DNA from: Halonotius roseus
Lineage (GTDB): Archaea; Halobacteriota; Halobacteria; Halobacteriales; Haloferacaceae
Reading direction: 5' to 3'
Assembly (NCBI RefSeq): GCF_006861655.1
Contig: NZ_SESI01000001.1
Span: forward strand, 632,328-696,327
DNA: 64,000 bases
Shown piece by piece: positions 8,749 through 16,926 of the stretch; position 1 is the first letter of the stretch; every line of letters starts with the position of its first letter. The position numbers and the translations under genes were made by a program. The notes beneath the pieces were generated by a model. That model was not told where the DNA came from and ran no database searches. It worked only from the letters and a program-made list of their open reading frames with translations.

Positions 8749-9420
8749 ATGCCACGCAACGAGTATCAGGCCGACCTCGTCGATCTCCGCGAGGATGTGG
8801 TCGCCATGAGCGAAACCGTCGCCGAGCGATTGGAGATGGGGCTGACCGCCCTCGAAACCGGCGACGAGGAGCTTGCCCGTGAGGTCATCAACGGCGACGA
8901 CGAGATCAACCAACTCTACTTGGATCTCGAAAAGCAGTGTACCGATCTGATCGCCCTCCAACAGCCCGTCGCGGGCGATCTGCGGTTTATCGCCGCCTCG
9001 TTCAAGATCATCACCGATCTCGAACGGATCGCCGATCTCGCCACCAACCTCGGCGAGTACGCCACCGCCGCCGACAACGACGTGTTCCCCAGCGTCGACA
9101 TCCAGGATATCGGCGAGACGACGCTGGCGATGTTGGACAGTGCGATGGAGGCCTACGCCGCGGAGGATCGGGAGCTGTGTTATACGGTCAACGACCGCGA
9201 CGACGAGCTTGATGAGGCGTGTGAGGTCGCCAGCGGCACCGTCGTCCGCGAGCTGATCGAGGGCGAGAAGCTGGGCGACAAGGAGATCGAGACGTTCATG
9301 CAGGACGTGTCGCGGCTCCTGTTGACGATCCGCGATCTCGAACGCGTCGGCGACCACACGGTCAACATCGCCGCCCGCGCGCTGTACATGATCGACAACA
9401 ACGACGAACTGATCTACTGA
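8749..9420 (+). CDS. phoU: Phosphate uptake regulator PhoU, second copy
   Basis: The start is the ATG at 8749 (MPRNEYQADL), giving 223 residues; an open frame continues upstream but reads out of frame through the first phoU. Both PhoU repeats are intact, with DLERIADLATNLGE and DLERVGDHTVNIA. It is the last gene of the pst operon, and the next gene starts 154 bases later after a new AT-rich promoter block. With the AbrB-fused PhoU at 1890-2888, the locus encodes three PhoU-domain proteins. The two stand-alone copies could form a heteromer or act on different partners. Confidence 0.92.
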   Translation: MPRNEYQADLVDLREDVVAMSETVAERLEMGLTALETGDEELAREVINGDDEINQLYLDLEKQCTDLIALQQPVAGDLRFIAASFKIITDLERIADLATNLGEYATAADNDVFPSVDIQDIGETTLAMLDSAMEAYAAEDRELCYTVNDRDDELDEACEVASGTVVRELIEGEKLGDKEIETFMQDVSRLLLTIRDLERVGDHTVNIAARALYMIDNNDELIY

Positions 9421-9574
9421 CGACGCGACTTCACTTCCCAGCGCGGCAGTGAGCTGATGTTCCTTCCTGCGGCCAAACCGTCCGTCATATCGCCGATCTG
9501 TCGTGTTTCTGTGGCTACTGGTACCGACACAATTTAATTATGAAGCGGCAGTATTTGCATGTGAGTGTTACACA

Positions 9575-10156
9575 ATGTCAAACCAACCCGCTGAGGCGGC
9601 GATTCGAACCGAACTGTTCGGCAGCAACATCGAGTTCGGCTACTCACAGACGTGGCTCGCGTACTCGCTGCTCGGGCTGCGGATCGTGATGGCATGGGTG
9701 TTCCTCCAAGCCGGCCTCGAAAAACTGTTCGAGGGCGGGCTGAGCGAGCCGCTGGCGTGGTCGTCTACCGGCTTCCTGACCAACGCGATCGCCGAAGCAA
9801 ACCCGCTGTACGGTCTGTTCCAGTTTTTCGCCGGCTACAGTGCTATCGTCGACCCGATGGTCGTCTTCGGGCAGATCCTGATCGGGCTCGCGCTCCTCAT
9901 CGGCGTGGCCGTCCGCTTTGCCGCGCTGATGGGCGCGATCCAGATGACGTTCTTCTGGACCGCCGCCTGGCAGGGCGGCCTCATGGCCGGCTTCCCCGTC
10001 GAACACGGCTATTTCGTCGACAGCTCCTTTGTCTACCTGCTGTTGCTGTTCGGCCTCGGCGCGTGGGGTGCCGGCCGCATCTTCGGCCTTGATGCCACCC
10101 TTGAGCAGACAGCGGTCGTCCGCAACAACCCGTGGCTGCGCTACCTGCTCGGCTGA
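9575..10156 (+). CDS. DoxX-family membrane protein
   Basis: From ATG 9575 (MSNQPAEAAIRTEL) the product is 193 residues with four hydrophobic segments and the DoxX-type first helix LRIVMAWVFLQAGLEKLFEG. Later segments (GQILIGLALLIGVAVRFAA) match the DoxX/TQO small-subunit family. An in-frame extension to 9503 is unlikely, because a TATA-like block (CACAATTTAATTATG, 9529-9543) lies about 35 bases before the chosen start. DoxX proteins can be thiosulfate:quinone oxidoreductase subunits, but many haloarchaeal members are of unknown role. There is no partner subunit here, so no specific reaction is assigned. Confidence 0.82.
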   Translation: MSNQPAEAAIRTELFGSNIEFGYSQTWLAYSLLGLRIVMAWVFLQAGLEKLFEGGLSEPLAWSSTGFLTNAIAEANPLYGLFQFFAGYSAIVDPMVVFGQILIGLALLIGVAVRFAALMGAIQMTFFWTAAWQGGLMAGFPVEHGYFVDSSFVYLLLLFGLGAWGAGRIFGLDATLEQTAVVRNNPWLRYLLG

Positions 10157-10178
10157 GTCGTGCATCGCGCCGACGCCA

Positions 10179-11714
10179 TCACGGTCGTTCTGTTCTCTTT
10201 TTATCCGGGTTGCTATCGCTCGCGGTTCCACCGTCAGCGGACGCTGCTGTGCTCGCCCCTGCGTCCTCGTCGTCGACGACCCGGCCCGTCCATGTCCCGC
10301 GCAGGAAGTAGCCGACGACGACAGCGGCCATCAGCACGTTCGAGGCCGCCTCGCCGTACCAGATCCCGGTCGCGCCCAGTCCCAGCGGCACCGCGAACAC
10401 CGCGGCGAGCAACGACCGGAGGACGATGTAGCCGAGGAACGCAAAGACGAGAGCCAGCCGTGTGCGGCCGCTACCGCGGAACCCGCCTTGGATCACATAG
10501 AACACGCCGAGGAAGACGTAGGTGACGCCAACGATCTGCAGATACTCGGTGCCGACAGCGACGACCGCCGCCGAGCCGGTGCCGGTGACAAAGATGTCGA
10601 TGATCGGGCCGGCAAACAGGTAGGCGATCACGCTGAAGACCGCGAAGGCGGCGACGATGAGCCCGATGGCGGCGCGAACGCCGGCGACCGCGCGGTCGCG
10701 CTGGTTCGCCCCGAGGTTCTGGCCGACGACAGTTTCGACGCCGCGAGCCAGTCCCAGGGCGGGGAGGACAACCATCGAGGTGACGCGGGTGCCGATCCCG
10801 TAGGCGGCGACGGCCTCGACGCTCGTGATCGCCACCAAGGCGGTGAGGATCGTCACGCTGAGCGCCTTGGTGCTGACCTCAAGGCTGGCGGGCGCGCCGA
10901 TCCGGACGAGCTTCGTGATCGTCTCTCGCTCCGGCAGGAAGTCGGCGCGGGCGAGTTCGATCCCGACACGGCCCGACAGCAGCAGCCAGATTCCGATGGC
11001 CGCCCCGATCCCCCGGGTGAGGATCGTGGCGATAGCCGCACCCTGCACGCCGAACCCGGTGAATCCGGTGAGATCGAACAACGCGGCCTCCAGCGGTTCG
11101 AGGCCGAGCCACGCAAACAGGACGTTGTCCTGAAAGCCGAGGATGAAAAACGGATCGGCGATCACGTTGAGCCCGACGCCCAGCCCCATCAGATACAGCG
11201 GGGTTCGGGTGTCACCCCATCCCTGCAGCAACGATTGAAAGACAAAGAAGCTGAAGACGAAGGGGATGCCGAGAAACATCGTCTGTGTGTAGTCGAGGGC
11301 CATCCCGTACTCGGTCGTCCCCGGAACGGCACCGACCAGCTGCAGGAGCGTCGGTGTCAGCAGATAGCCAACGATCGAAAACAGGATCGAGACGGCGACA
11401 ACGAGCGTGATCGTCTGGCCGGCAACGTGGCCGACGCGGTCGGTGTTGCCCGCACCCTTGTTCTGGGCGACAAGCACCGTCCCGGCGATCGAAAACCCAA
11501 GCGAGAGGCTGATGACGAGGAAGACGATCGCCCACGAAAACGACAGCGCGGAGACCGCCGGCTGGCCGATCCGGCCGACCCAGAACGTATCCGCCAGGTT
11601 GTAGCCGACCTGGAGGAGATTGGTGAGGACGATCGGCAACGAGAGGATGATCAGGGGTTTGAGCAGCGCGCCGTCGGTGACGTTGACCGCGCGATCGGGA
11701 CGGGGGGTGCTCAT
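10179..11714 (-). CDS. MATE-family multidrug exporter
   Basis: I use the ATG at 11714 (MSTPRPDRAVNV), giving 511 residues; the 48-codon upstream extension is Cys/Pro-rich and unlike the family. There are about twelve transmembrane segments in two pseudo-symmetric halves, beginning with the MATE signature PIVLTNLLQVGYNLADTFWVG. The second half repeats the pattern around APASLEVSTKALSVTIL and LGLARGVETVVGQNLGA. It should be a cation-coupled exporter of drugs or cationic metabolites. It is convergent with the DoxX gene, with only 22 bases between the ends. The substrate is unknown. Confidence 0.88.
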   Translation of the reverse strand: MSTPRPDRAVNVTDGALLKPLIILSLPIVLTNLLQVGYNLADTFWVGRIGQPAVSALSFSWAIVFLVISLSLGFSIAGTVLVAQNKGAGNTDRVGHVAGQTITLVVAVSILFSIVGYLLTPTLLQLVGAVPGTTEYGMALDYTQTMFLGIPFVFSFFVFQSLLQGWGDTRTPLYLMGLGVGLNVIADPFFILGFQDNVLFAWLGLEPLEAALFDLTGFTGFGVQGAAIATILTRGIGAAIGIWLLLSGRVGIELARADFLPERETITKLVRIGAPASLEVSTKALSVTILTALVAITSVEAVAAYGIGTRVTSMVVLPALGLARGVETVVGQNLGANQRDRAVAGVRAAIGLIVAAFAVFSVIAYLFAGPIIDIFVTGTGSAAVVAVGTEYLQIVGVTYVFLGVFYVIQGGFRGSGRTRLALVFAFLGYIVLRSLLAAVFAVPLGLGATGIWYGEAASNVLMAAVVVGYFLRGTWTGRVVDDEDAGASTAASADGGTASDSNPDKKRTERP

Positions 11715-11916
11715 CGGCCACCCGTTCCGGTAGCCGGTGGGGCTGCTGACACGGCCACGTTGCCGGCAGGGGTCAACGATCGGCGGACTGACGATGCCAC
11801 CGACAGCCAGACAGGATGGTGGGTGACGAAACGCCGCAGCACAAACAGCATACCACAACTCGGGGCGTCAGACGGTTACGGGTTCCGTTCAGGTCGGGAT
11901 CGCGGCGAGCGATCGG

Positions 11917-12162
11917 TTAGTTGTAGTTTTCCTTGAGGTACGAGGAAATATCGCCGCTGTCGGCGATGTAGCCGTCGGGAAGATCATCATCGACAAGGGC
12001 GGGGATCCCGCGCTGACCGGTGGCCGCTTCCAACTCGTTGCGGTCGGCTTTGTCGTCGGCAACCACGATCTCCTCGTAGTCGACGGACAACACATCAAGG
12101 ACACGACGGACACGTTTCGAGTACGGGCAGTCGGGCCGATCGTACAGGGTGAACTCTGTCAT
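11917..12162 (-). CDS. Glutaredoxin-like protein
   Basis: From ATG 12162 the product is 81 residues, a minimal glutaredoxin/thioredoxin fold. The N-terminal strand MTEFTLYDRPDCPYS holds a monothiol-like active site Cys12-Pro-Tyr-Ser15, and the cis-proline segment is RGIPALV. A C-terminal DISSYLKENY helix completes the fold. The upstream AT-rich box (TATAATAA on the minus strand, about 12183-12192) is 21-30 bases before the start and suggests a leaderless transcript. It may reduce disulfides or handle Fe-S clusters. Haloarchaea use gamma-glutamylcysteine rather than glutathione, so that is its likely thiol partner. Confidence 0.85.
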   Translation of the reverse strand: MTEFTLYDRPDCPYSKRVRRVLDVLSVDYEEIVVADDKADRNELEAATGQRGIPALVDDDLPDGYIADSGDISSYLKENYN

Positions 12163-12420
12163 CACCGGATAGTTGTCCGGTCGATTATTATACGTATCTC
12201 GGCTGTGTGTGGCTATCGCATCATCGACACCGGAAGCCGGGCGTGTGGTGGCTGCCAACTGGTCGTGGTTGACACTGGGTGGGCGATCGAGGGAGAGATC
12301 GGCCGATATAGGTGTGTGCTCCCATCACACAAAACAGTCAGTACAGGGATTGAAAACCGTGATACTGGCTGAACGATCATCGCAAACAGGGTTATAGCCG
12401 TTGGACACCTACACCCCGAT

Positions 12421-12603
12421 ATGAACCAAGCACCCTCCACGAAGCAGGCGACGGTTGAACGGAAGACCGTCCTGTTTTGTCAGGGCTGTGAGTACCACGC
12501 CCCGCCGACCGGCCGCTGGATCGTCCACGAAAAAACCGACTGTGAGGTCTATGCGTGTCCGCGCTGTGGCGAGACGCTCACGATCCGCGATCGGCTGCAC
12601 TAG
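12421..12603 (+). CDS. Small zinc-ribbon protein
   Basis: This 60-residue protein has two CxxC knuckles, Cys20/Cys23 in FCQGC and Cys46/Cys49 in ACPRCG, enough for one structural zinc. It belongs to the many very small CPxCG-type zinc-finger proteins of haloarchaea, most of unknown function. A TATA-like sequence GGGTTATAGCC lies about 30 bases before the ATG, so it is probably leaderless. Its stop overlaps by four bases (CTAG) the stop of the convergent thioesterase gene. Confidence 0.78.
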   Translation: MNQAPSTKQATVERKTVLFCQGCEYHAPPTGRWIVHEKTDCEVYACPRCGETLTIRDRLH

Positions 12604-13043
12604 TTCGCGTTTGCCCACTCACGGGCGTCCTGCTGTAACTCCTTGTCGCGGTCGGATTCGATCCGGAGTTCGGGTACCTCGGTCGGCGAGCCGTCCTCGC
12701 CGATAGCGACGAAAATAAACACGCTCTCGGTCGTCAACTCGCGCTCCCCGCTACAGGGATCCTCGCGGAACGCGCGGAGTCGCACCTTGATGCTTGTCCG
12801 GCCGTGATCGAAGACATAGGATTGGATGACGGCGGTGTCGCCCTGCGGGATCGGCCGCTCGAAGTTCATCTGGTTGATGCTGGCGGTGACACAGGTCTCG
12901 CCGGCAAACCGCATCGCCGACAGCGCGCCGGTCTGATCTATCCACTTCATCACGTTGCCACCGTGAGCCGTCTCGTAGTTGTTGGTGTGGTTCGGCTGGA
13001 TGCGGTGGCGGTTCTCGATGTAGGTATCCTCGGGCGTCGGCAT
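12600..13043 (-). CDS. Acyl-CoA thioesterase, hotdog fold
   Basis: The protein has 147 residues from the ATG at 13043, or 149 from a GTG at 13049. It carries the acyl-CoA hydrolase hotdog pattern: TNNYETAHGGNVMKWID contains the catalytic loop before the long central helix, followed by INQMNFERPIPQGD and SYVFDHGRTSIKV. This matches the YciA/cytosolic acyl-CoA thioesterase group. It should hydrolyse acyl-CoA esters in the cytoplasm; chain-length preference cannot be read from the sequence. The gene is single and convergent with the zinc-ribbon gene. Confidence 0.82.
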   Translation of the reverse strand: MPTPEDTYIENRHRIQPNHTNNYETAHGGNVMKWIDQTGALSAMRFAGETCVTASINQMNFERPIPQGDTAVIQSYVFDHGRTSIKVRLRAFREDPCSGERELTTESVFIFVAIGEDGSPTEVPELRIESDRDKELQQDAREWANAN

Positions 13044-13140
13044 ACCCACCCCGAGGAGGGCGGGCGGGAAAACAGTGGCTCACGGCGAGGAAGTCGAAGC
13101 GAGACAGAGCGAACGCAGCGATAAAATCGAAAACCAGGAG

Positions 13141-13581
13141 TCAGTCGGCGGCAGCCTCTTCGAGCGGTTCCACGTCAAGACAGCCGCAGGCGTCGAGTTC
13201 CGGATCGAAGCAGTCGGGACACTCGGATTTCCGGTCGATGATCGTATCCAACCGTTCGGCGACGGTGCCGTCGATGACGGGTTCGAGTTCGCGCGCCTCC
13301 GCACGGAAGTCCTCAACATCGAGGACGTTGATCAGGAACCGCTCGATGATGCAGTAGGTTTGCAGGGCGTCGCGGGCCTGGACGATCCCGTCGTCGGTCA
13401 GGGAGACACCCTTGTACTTCTCGTGTTCGGCAAGGCCACGCGCTTCGAGTTTGCCGATCATCTCGTTCGCGCTGGCGGGGCTCACGTCCAGCATCTCGGC
13501 GACACGGCCCGTCGCCGCGGGGCTGTTGTCCTCCTGTTGGATGAGGTAGATCGCCTTGAGGTATTGGTCGGCCGTATTCAT
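13141..13581 (-). CDS. DtxR/MntR-type regulator with altered metal site
   Basis: From ATG 13581 (MNTADQYLKAIYLI) the product is 146 residues. An N-terminal winged helix (about 1-60) contains the recognition segment VSPASANEMIGKLEARGL, followed by a DtxR dimerisation domain. The family's LEHVI metal site reads LEPVI here, so a usual histidine ligand is replaced by proline; the RH-type motif in the dimerisation helix is also missing (YCIIERFL). Instead, the C-terminus carries a cysteine cluster, CPDCFDPELDACGC, which could bind zinc or an Fe-S centre. The neighbour upstream is a ferritin-like protein, suggesting a link to iron or redox. Sensing chemistry is inferred only. Confidence 0.78.
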   Translation of the reverse strand: MNTADQYLKAIYLIQQEDNSPAATGRVAEMLDVSPASANEMIGKLEARGLAEHEKYKGVSLTDDGIVQARDALQTYCIIERFLINVLDVEDFRAEARELEPVIDGTVAERLDTIIDRKSECPDCFDPELDACGCLDVEPLEEAAAD

Positions 13582-13630
13582 CGGTTGGCCTCCGGGGGGG
13601 TGTAGGAAATCACAACTATTTGTTGGGGAC

Positions 13631-14116
13631 TCATTCGCGTTCCTCCATAATCGTGGTGACTGTTTCGACAGCGTCGCGTTCGGCGTCTCGAAGCTCCCGC
13701 AGCACCGACAGCAGGCGGTCGCGGTCGACCGAAAACGTGGCGTCACTGGCTTCGATGGCCTCGATCATATCGTCGTAGAACTTGTAGCCGGTCTCCTCGT
13801 TGCAGAGCTGGTCGTAGAGGACGCCGTCGAAATCCTCCGGTTTTGTCTGCCCGTAGCTGGCCTCGACGAGGGCGTTGATCTCATCGAAGGGGATGCTGTC
13901 GGCCGCAAGCTCGGCGATGAGGCCCTCAAGCCGGTCGCGGTGGGCCGCCGACTGCTCGGTGGCGTCGGCCAACAGCGACTCCAACTCTGCGTCGGGCTTC
14001 GGCAGCGACTCGCGGTGGTTGTTGGCGCGAGCCTCCGCCACCTCCTCCAGAACGATTCCGATCTGCAACAACCGAGCAAGCTGCTGGTCGGAATCGACGC
14101 GCTGTTGCAGGCTCAT
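13631..14116 (-). CDS. Ferritin-like / rubrerythrin-like helical protein
   Basis: The 161-residue acidic protein is predicted to be a four-helix bundle. Glu and Asp/His positions recur as in ferritin-like proteins: E24EVAEARANNH in helix 1, EQSAAHRDRLEGL in helix 2, NEETGYKFYDDMIEAIE in helix 3 and RELRDAERDAVETV in helix 4. The ExxH pattern is incomplete compared with true rubrerythrins, so metal binding is plausible but unproven, and there is no rubredoxin domain. It lies 49 bases upstream of the DtxR-type regulator in the same orientation, likely one transcript. Confidence 0.65.
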   Translation of the reverse strand: MSLQQRVDSDQQLARLLQIGIVLEEVAEARANNHRESLPKPDAELESLLADATEQSAAHRDRLEGLIAELAADSIPFDEINALVEASYGQTKPEDFDGVLYDQLCNEETGYKFYDDMIEAIEASDATFSVDRDRLLSVLRELRDAERDAVETVTTIMEERE

Positions 14117-14242
14117 TGGTTTCCGCCCCGTACGGCCGTTGGCATACCCGTAACTGGTCGGCGGGCGAACTTACCGCTTTCCCTTTTCAGCGTCAGCAAC
14201 GACGCGAAAACAGCGACGGAACGGGGTCGAAAGAAGGGTGCG

Positions 14243-15451
14243 TCAGTCGAGACGCGCGATGATCAGCTCAGAGAGATCCTCGCGGAACTCCTCGACATCG
14301 ATCTCTTCGAGCACGGGCACGAAGAAGCCTTCAACGAGCATGTTGCGGGCCGTGTTGGGGTCGATCGAGCGGGAGGTCATATACAGCAGATCCTCCTGGT
14401 CGACCTGCCCAACGGTCGCCGAGTGGCTGGCCTCGGTGTCGTGGTTTTTGATGATGAGCTTGGGTGAGGCGTCGGCCTCCGAGTCATCCGACAGCATGAG
14501 CGTGTTCTCACGCTGGTAGGAACTCGTGTTCCAAGCGTCTTGGCCAACGTCTTGGACACCCTCGTACACCGACCGTGCCACGTCGTCGAGAACGCCGCGG
14601 GTGACGAGATCGGCGGTCGTGCTCTCGGCGTTGTGCCAGACGCGGGCGTTGATATCGAGGTGCTGATCCTCGTGGCCGAAGAACGCGCCGACAACCTTCG
14701 TCTCCGAGCCCTCACCGTCAAGGCTTGTCTCGACATCCGAGCGGGTGAGCCGGGAGCCGATGTTGCCCTCGATCCAGTTGATCGTCGAGTAGGTGTCGGT
14801 CGTCCCACGTTTCAGCGTGATATGGTAGGTGTCCTCATCGAGATTTTGCAGCGAGCCGAACTGCACGTAGCTGTTCTCGCCCGCGCTAACCTCAACGATG
14901 TTGCTGAAGAAGCGATCCCCATCCACGTCGTCACCGGACTCGATAGACTCCAGAATCGTCGCCGACGATGACTGCTCGGTGACGACGAGCGTGTGGCTGA
15001 ACAGCGACCGGGAGTTCATCTCCGCGCGGATGGTGATGTCCTCGACATCGACGCCTTCCGGCACGTAGATCACGGTGCCGGTGGTAAACAGCGCGGTCGA
15101 CAGCGCGGTCAGGTAGTTCCGTTCGGGATCGACGACCGAGCCGAAATGCTCCTTGATGAGATCCTCGTGATCTGCAAGGGCCTCCTCGAAGGAGAGAACG
15201 GTCGCGCCCTCGACGGACTCTCGGACGGTCTCGTCGGACTGATCGCGGGGGTCGACCAGCGACTCGAAATCCAGCGATTCGAGGTCTGTCCATCGGCGAC
15301 CCGGCGTCTGGATCACGTCCGGCAGATCGAGGGAGTCGAGGCTGTCGAGGGCGTCAAGCCGGCGTTCGAGCAGCCAGTCGGGTTCGTCGCGGGCCGCCGA
15401 GATCTCCTCGACGGTTTCGGCGGAGATGGAGGCTGGTACCTGCACGCTCAT
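14243..15451 (-). CDS. sufD: Fe-S cluster assembly protein SufD
   Basis: The 402-residue protein is the SufD partner of the SufBC2D scaffold. It has the right-handed beta-helix core with segments such as GTVIYVPEGVDVEDITI and SVDPNTARNMLVEGF-like C-terminal helices. The conserved histidine near the C-terminus is present in ASHSATVGQVDQEDLLYMTSR. It is the third gene of sufC-sufB-sufD, and its ATG overlaps the SufB stop by four bases (ATGA). It should help assemble and deliver Fe-S clusters with ATP-driven conformational change from SufC. No SufS or SufU gene is in the window. Confidence 0.92.
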   Translation of the reverse strand: MSVQVPASISAETVEEISAARDEPDWLLERRLDALDSLDSLDLPDVIQTPGRRWTDLESLDFESLVDPRDQSDETVRESVEGATVLSFEEALADHEDLIKEHFGSVVDPERNYLTALSTALFTTGTVIYVPEGVDVEDITIRAEMNSRSLFSHTLVVTEQSSSATILESIESGDDVDGDRFFSNIVEVSAGENSYVQFGSLQNLDEDTYHITLKRGTTDTYSTINWIEGNIGSRLTRSDVETSLDGEGSETKVVGAFFGHEDQHLDINARVWHNAESTTADLVTRGVLDDVARSVYEGVQDVGQDAWNTSSYQRENTLMLSDDSEADASPKLIIKNHDTEASHSATVGQVDQEDLLYMTSRSIDPNTARNMLVEGFFVPVLEEIDVEEFREDLSELIIARLD

Positions 15452-16875
15452 CCGAGCGAGCCCTCCATTTCGAGTTCAACGAGGCGGTTGAGCTCAACCG
15501 CGTACTCGATCGGCAGCTCCTCCGTGATCGGCTCGATGAAGCCCGAGACGATCATCTGTTTGGCGTCGTCGTCGTCGAGACCGCGCGACTGGAGGTAGAA
15601 GATGTCCTCGTCGCCGATCTTGCCAACGGTCGCCTCGTGGGCAACGTCGACCTTCGACTCGTTGATCTCCATGTACGGCATGGTGTCGGAGGTCGACTCG
15701 TTGTCGAACATCAGCGCGTCACACTCGACGGCCGTCGAGGAGTTTTCCGCGCCGTCGGCAATGTGGACGAGCCCGCGGTAGTTGGTGCGGCCGCCGTCCT
15801 TGCTGATCGACTTCGACTCGATGGTCGATTTTGTCTCAGGGGCGTTGTGGTAGACCTTCGCGCCCGTGTCGATGTCCTGGCCCTCGCCGGCGAAGGCGAT
15901 GGTGATGTGGTTGTCGGACGCGCCGCGACCCTTGAGGATCGTCGAGGGGTACAGCATCGTCGCCTTCGAGCCCATCGAGCCCGAGATCCACTCCATGCGC
16001 CCGCCCTTCTCGGCGATGGCGCGTTTCGTGTTGAGGTTGTAGGTGCTTTTCGACCAGTTTTGGACGGTCGAGTACTGGACGTGGGCGTCCTCTTTGACGA
16101 AGACCTCGACGCCGCCGGAGTGGAGGTTGAACGCCGAGTATTTCGGGGCCGAACAGCCCTCAATGTAGTGCACCTCGGAGTTCTCCTCGGCGATGATGAG
16201 GGTGTGTTCGAACTGGCCCATGCCCTCGCTGTTCATCCGGAAGTACGCCTGAATCGGCATCTCAACAGTGGTGTCTTCCGGGACGTAGACGAAGGAGCCG
16301 CCCGACCAGATCGCGCCGTGGAGCGCGGCAAACTTGTTGTCGCTCGGCGGGACGGCCTTCGTCATGAAGTATTCCTTGACGAGATCTTCGTGTTCCTGGA
16401 CGGCCTTGTCCATGTCACAGAAGATGACGCCTTTCTCCTCCCACTGCTCCTGCATGTTCTGGTAGACGATCTCCGACTCATACTGCGCGCCGACGCCCGA
16501 GAGGGCGTTCTTTTCGGCTTCCGGGATGCCGAGCTTGTCAAAGGTGTCTTTGATGTCGTCAGGAAGGTCGGTCCAGTCGTCGACGCCGCCGCGAACATCG
16601 ATATCCGGGCGGATGTAGGGGACGATCTCGTCGATGTCGATCTCGCTGAGATCCGGTGCCTCGGGCCAGTCGGTCGGCATCGGCATCTCCTGGAACTGCT
16701 TCAGGGCGCGGAGTCGCCGCTGGAGCATCCAGTCGGGTTCGTCCTTGTCCTCGCTGATGACGCGGATCGTCTCCTCGTCGAGTCCTTTCTCGCTTTTGAA
16801 GGCGGAGGATTCCTCCTTCTTGAACTCGAATCGGGCTTCGGTGTTGGTCTCTTGGAGTTCTTCGTTTGAGCTCAT
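15448..16875 (-). CDS. sufB: Fe-S cluster assembly scaffold SufB
   Basis: This 475-residue protein is SufB, the scaffold on which nascent clusters form. It shows the conserved HYIEGCSAPKYSAFNLH block containing the key cysteine, the NWSKSTYNLNTKRA strand region, and the C-terminal HEATVGKIGDEDIFYLQSR motif shared with SufD. Length is typical for archaeal SufB. It follows sufC after 51 bases and overlaps sufD. The N-terminal 40 residues are a charged extension. Confidence 0.94.
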   Translation of the reverse strand: MSSNEELQETNTEARFEFKKEESSAFKSEKGLDEETIRVISEDKDEPDWMLQRRLRALKQFQEMPMPTDWPEAPDLSEIDIDEIVPYIRPDIDVRGGVDDWTDLPDDIKDTFDKLGIPEAEKNALSGVGAQYESEIVYQNMQEQWEEKGVIFCDMDKAVQEHEDLVKEYFMTKAVPPSDNKFAALHGAIWSGGSFVYVPEDTTVEMPIQAYFRMNSEGMGQFEHTLIIAEENSEVHYIEGCSAPKYSAFNLHSGGVEVFVKEDAHVQYSTVQNWSKSTYNLNTKRAIAEKGGRMEWISGSMGSKATMLYPSTILKGRGASDNHITIAFAGEGQDIDTGAKVYHNAPETKSTIESKSISKDGGRTNYRGLVHIADGAENSSTAVECDALMFDNESTSDTMPYMEINESKVDVAHEATVGKIGDEDIFYLQSRGLDDDDAKQMIVSGFIEPITEELPIEYAVELNRLVELEMEGSLG

Positions 16876-16926
16876 ATGTTGGTATTGTGTTTGGTTGCTT
16901 ATAGTGCTGTGCGTAATCGTGTAGGG

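Noticed and set aside
10029-11936. 635-codon plus-strand open frame opposite the MATE gene
   Set aside because: It is an antisense frame produced by GC-rich third positions; the product is a low-complexity Asp/Arg/Gly protein with no motif, while the minus strand encodes a clear MATE exporter.
15637-16869. 410-codon plus-strand open frame opposite sufB
   Set aside because: Shadow of sufB; composition is Val/Asp/Leu/Arg repeats without domains.
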